DNA of 5,803 nt from an uncultured Anaerovibrio sp. Lineage in GTDB: Bacteria > Bacillota > Negativicutes > Selenomonadales > Selenomonadaceae. Shown here piece by piece: positions 4,341-5,803 of the stretch. Numbering within the stretch: the stretch's first letter is position 1; every line of letters begins with the position of its first letter. Position numbers and translations under genes: made by a program. The stretch is taken from positions 1-5,803 of the forward strand of contig CACZYN010000123.1 of assembly GCA_902785445.1 (NCBI GenBank), read 5' to 3'. The notes under the pieces are model-generated. The model was not told where the DNA came from and did no database searches. It was given only the letters and a program-made list of their open reading frames with translations.

Positions 4341-5803
4341 ATGAATTTGGAAAAATATATAGAGGGATTGGCGCCTGATAAACGGGCAGTATTGCTGGGG
4401 AACGAAACAGGGGATCCTCTGCATGAGGCCTTTAGCAGTAAGCGGGTGGTTCATGCCGGACTGATGAGTGATCCTATATCAGGTAAAAACCAACAGGATT
4501 GCTATGAAGAGGCTTTGCAGAAGAATCCGGACGATAGTCGGCAACATGTAGTTTACATCCATATACCCTTCTGCCAGACTAAGTGTCTGTATTGCGGGTT
4601 TTATCAAAATGCCAGTAAGCAGTCAGTGGAAGATGCATATGTGACTAGTTTGATTAAAGAAATTGCATCAGAGGCCAAGTCGCCTCAAATACGTAATACA
4701 GCTATTGACTGTGTATTTTTAGGGGGCGGAACGCCTACTTCCCTGTCGGTAGCCAATGTCGCCAGATTGTTACAGACCATTCAGGATTCCTTTAATTTGT
4801 CGCCAACGTGTGAATTAACCCTGGAGGGCCGGATACATGATTTGGCACCGGAAAAGATTGAAATTTGGTTAAAAAATGGGGTAAATCGTATATCCTTGGG
4901 GGTGCAGTCCTTTGATACTGAACTAAGGCAACGGATAGGTCGTCTGGATACCAGGGAAGAAGTGCTTAAGCGGCTGGCCTTGTTAAAATCCTATGATGTA
5001 ACTGTTATTGTAGACCTTATTTACGGTTTGCCGGGGCAGACTATGGAGCTGTGGCTGGAGGATGTGAAAACTTTAGCATTAGCCAATGTGGATGGCATGG
5101 ATTTATACCAGTTGAATATCTTTCCAGGTGGCGCTTTGGATAAGGCAGTAAAAAATGGGAAAGTACCTCCTTGTGCCGATATTGCCGGCCAGGCGGACAT
5201 GTATATTGTAGCCAGGGATTATCTCTTAAGTCAGGGAGTGGAACGCCTGAGCCTCTGCCACTGGCGGCGCAACAAGCGGGAACTGAGCTTATACAATACC
5301 ATGGCCAAGGCGGGGGCTGATGTATATGCCTTTGGTTGTGGGGCTGGTGGTCATTTTGGGGGTATTTCCTGGATGAATGAGCGGGTATTGGTCGATTATC
5401 ATCAGGCAATGGATAATAACTTAAAGCCAATAATGATGGCCAGTCATCAGGTGAAAAGTAAGCTGGGAATGCTTGGTGACAAAATCATTAGTGATTTGGA
5501 AAAGGGCTTTGTGGATTTTCGCGGGCTGCTAGTTATGGATGGCCGTATGGGGGAATTGGAAACAATTCTGTCTTTGTGGCAGGAACGGGGCCTTATGCAG
5601 GAGGATCTGCCCTTTGACACATACTTCGTGTTCAACGTTCAGGAGGAAATTGGTCTGCGTGGCTCGACTGCTTCAGCATTTGCAGTTGCTCCCGATTTCG
5701 CCATCGTTCTTGAATCCACAACTGCCGCAGATATCGACGGTGCATCGGGTGCAAAGCGTGTCTGCGAAGTTGGAAAAGGCCCTGTTGTTTCTTTCATGGA
5801 CAG
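4341..5803 (+). CDS. hutW: Anaerobic heme-degrading radical SAM enzyme, ChuW/HutW family (C-terminus replaced, runs off the window)
   Basis: The reading frame is open from ATG 4341 to the window end (487 codons). Residues 1-422 are a HemN-like radical SAM protein. VYIHIPFCQTKCLYCGFYQN (71-90) holds the CxxxCxxC iron-sulfur cluster motif (Cys78, Cys82, Cys85), and the following GFYQN is typical of ChuW/HutW and not of coproporphyrinogen oxidase. Further signatures are GGGTPTS (128-134), GVQSFD (187-192), DLIYGLPGQT (225-234), CHWRR (306-310) and AFGCGAGG (330-337). E. coli ChuW opens heme to anaerobilin without oxygen and releases iron, so a cytoplasmic role in iron release from imported heme is inferred. 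AGGAG (4326-4330) precedes the ATG by ten bases, 26 bases after tonB. The usual C-terminal LT-x-x-G-x-FW segment is missing: after WQERGLMQED the frame enters M42 peptidase sequence (see the next feature), so only 4341 to about 5606 is trustworthy as hutW. Confidence 0.88.
   Translation, partial: MNLEKYIEGLAPDKRAVLLGNETGDPLHEAFSSKRVVHAGLMSDPISGKNQQDCYEEALQKNPDDSRQHVVYIHIPFCQTKCLYCGFYQNASKQSVEDAYVTSLIKEIASEAKSPQIRNTAIDCVFLGGGTPTSLSVANVARLLQTIQDSFNLSPTCELTLEGRIHDLAPEKIEIWLKNGVNRISLGVQSFDTELRQRIGRLDTREEVLKRLALLKSYDVTVIVDLIYGLPGQTMELWLEDVKTLALANVDGMDLYQLNIFPGGALDKAVKNGKVPPCADIAGQADMYIVARDYLLSQGVERLSLCHWRRNKRELSLYNTMAKAGADVYAFGCGAGGHFGGISWMNERVLVDYHQAMDNNLKPIMMASHQVKSKLGMLGDKIISDLEKGFVDFRGLLVMDGRMGELETILSLWQERGLMQEDLPFDTYFVFNVQEEIGLRGSTASAFAVAPDFAIVLESTTAADIDGASGAKRVCEVGKGPVVSFMD
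5607..5803 (+). other. Internal fragment of an M42-family metallo-aminopeptidase joined in frame to hutW
   Basis: Residues 423-487 of the open frame match the central region of M42 glutamyl/deblocking aminopeptidases (FrvX/YsdC/TET type), not HutW. FDTYFVFNVQEEIGLRGS contains the QEEVGLRG motif, whose two glutamates (435, 436) are the catalytic base and a metal ligand in the family. AIVLESTTAADI holds the next metal-ligand acidic residue (Glu458), and GKGPVVSFMD follows in the usual order. The N-terminal half of the enzyme, with its first metal-binding His and the bridging Asp, is absent, and the C-terminal part is beyond the window. Phe codons switch from 10 TTT and 1 TTC in the hutW part to 2 TTT and 4 TTC here, pointing to a different source. 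It is most likely the far side of a chimeric join. Confidence 0.8.

Noticed and set aside
4341..5606. Naming the radical SAM gene hemN/hemW (coproporphyrinogen oxidase or heme chaperone)
   Set aside because: The cluster motif followed by GFYQN, the CHWRR and AFGCGAGG segments and the TonB/receptor context match ChuW/HutW rather than HemN or HemW.
5041..5635. Minus-strand open frames opposite hutW (5041-5430 and 5447-5635)
   Set aside because: Both lie opposite a well-supported radical SAM coding sequence, encode low-complexity unlikely proteins and have no promoter or ribosome binding site.

Overview
The window looks like chromosomal DNA from a diderm, outer-membrane-bearing Firmicute of the Negativicutes type (Selenomonas/Veillonella relatives). 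This is an inference. It rests on a TonB-dependent outer-membrane receptor plus ExbB/ExbD/TonB combined with Firmicute-like expression signals: strong GGAGG-type ribosome binding sites, a TTGACA-type promoter in AT-rich DNA, and a chemoreceptor tail typical of motile clostridial relatives. No 16S or other decisive marker is present.

Layout, all on the + strand. Positions 1-140 hold the C-terminal end of a methyl-accepting chemotaxis protein, followed by a Rho-independent terminator (156-192). Positions 193-363 are a dense regulatory region: a perfect 9-bp inverted repeat (222-246), a sigma-A-type promoter (244-272), two Fur boxes flanking the -10 (245-259 and 287-301) and a possible leader hairpin (308-343). 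A tight co-directional cluster follows: TonB-dependent receptor (364-2454), exbB (2479-3084), exbD (about 3071-3478, overlapping exbB), tonB (about 3484-4314) and a radical-SAM gene of the ChuW/HutW anaerobic heme-degradation family (from 4341).

Together these genes make a compact, iron-repressed heme-iron acquisition operon. The receptor would import the ligand across the outer membrane, ExbB-ExbD-TonB would energise it from the proton motive force, and HutW would open the heme ring without oxygen to release iron. No inner-membrane ABC transporter is in the window.

The most anomalous point is near 5600-5610. The HutW reading frame loses its expected C-terminus and continues in frame into the middle of an M42-family metallo-aminopeptidase, with a visible change in codon choice. 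The reading frame stays open to the window edge. A chimeric join (assembly artefact or recent rearrangement) is the most economical explanation; a genuine fusion enzyme is unlikely but testable. Apart from that join, the window is a recognisable heme-uptake locus, not an unknown system.
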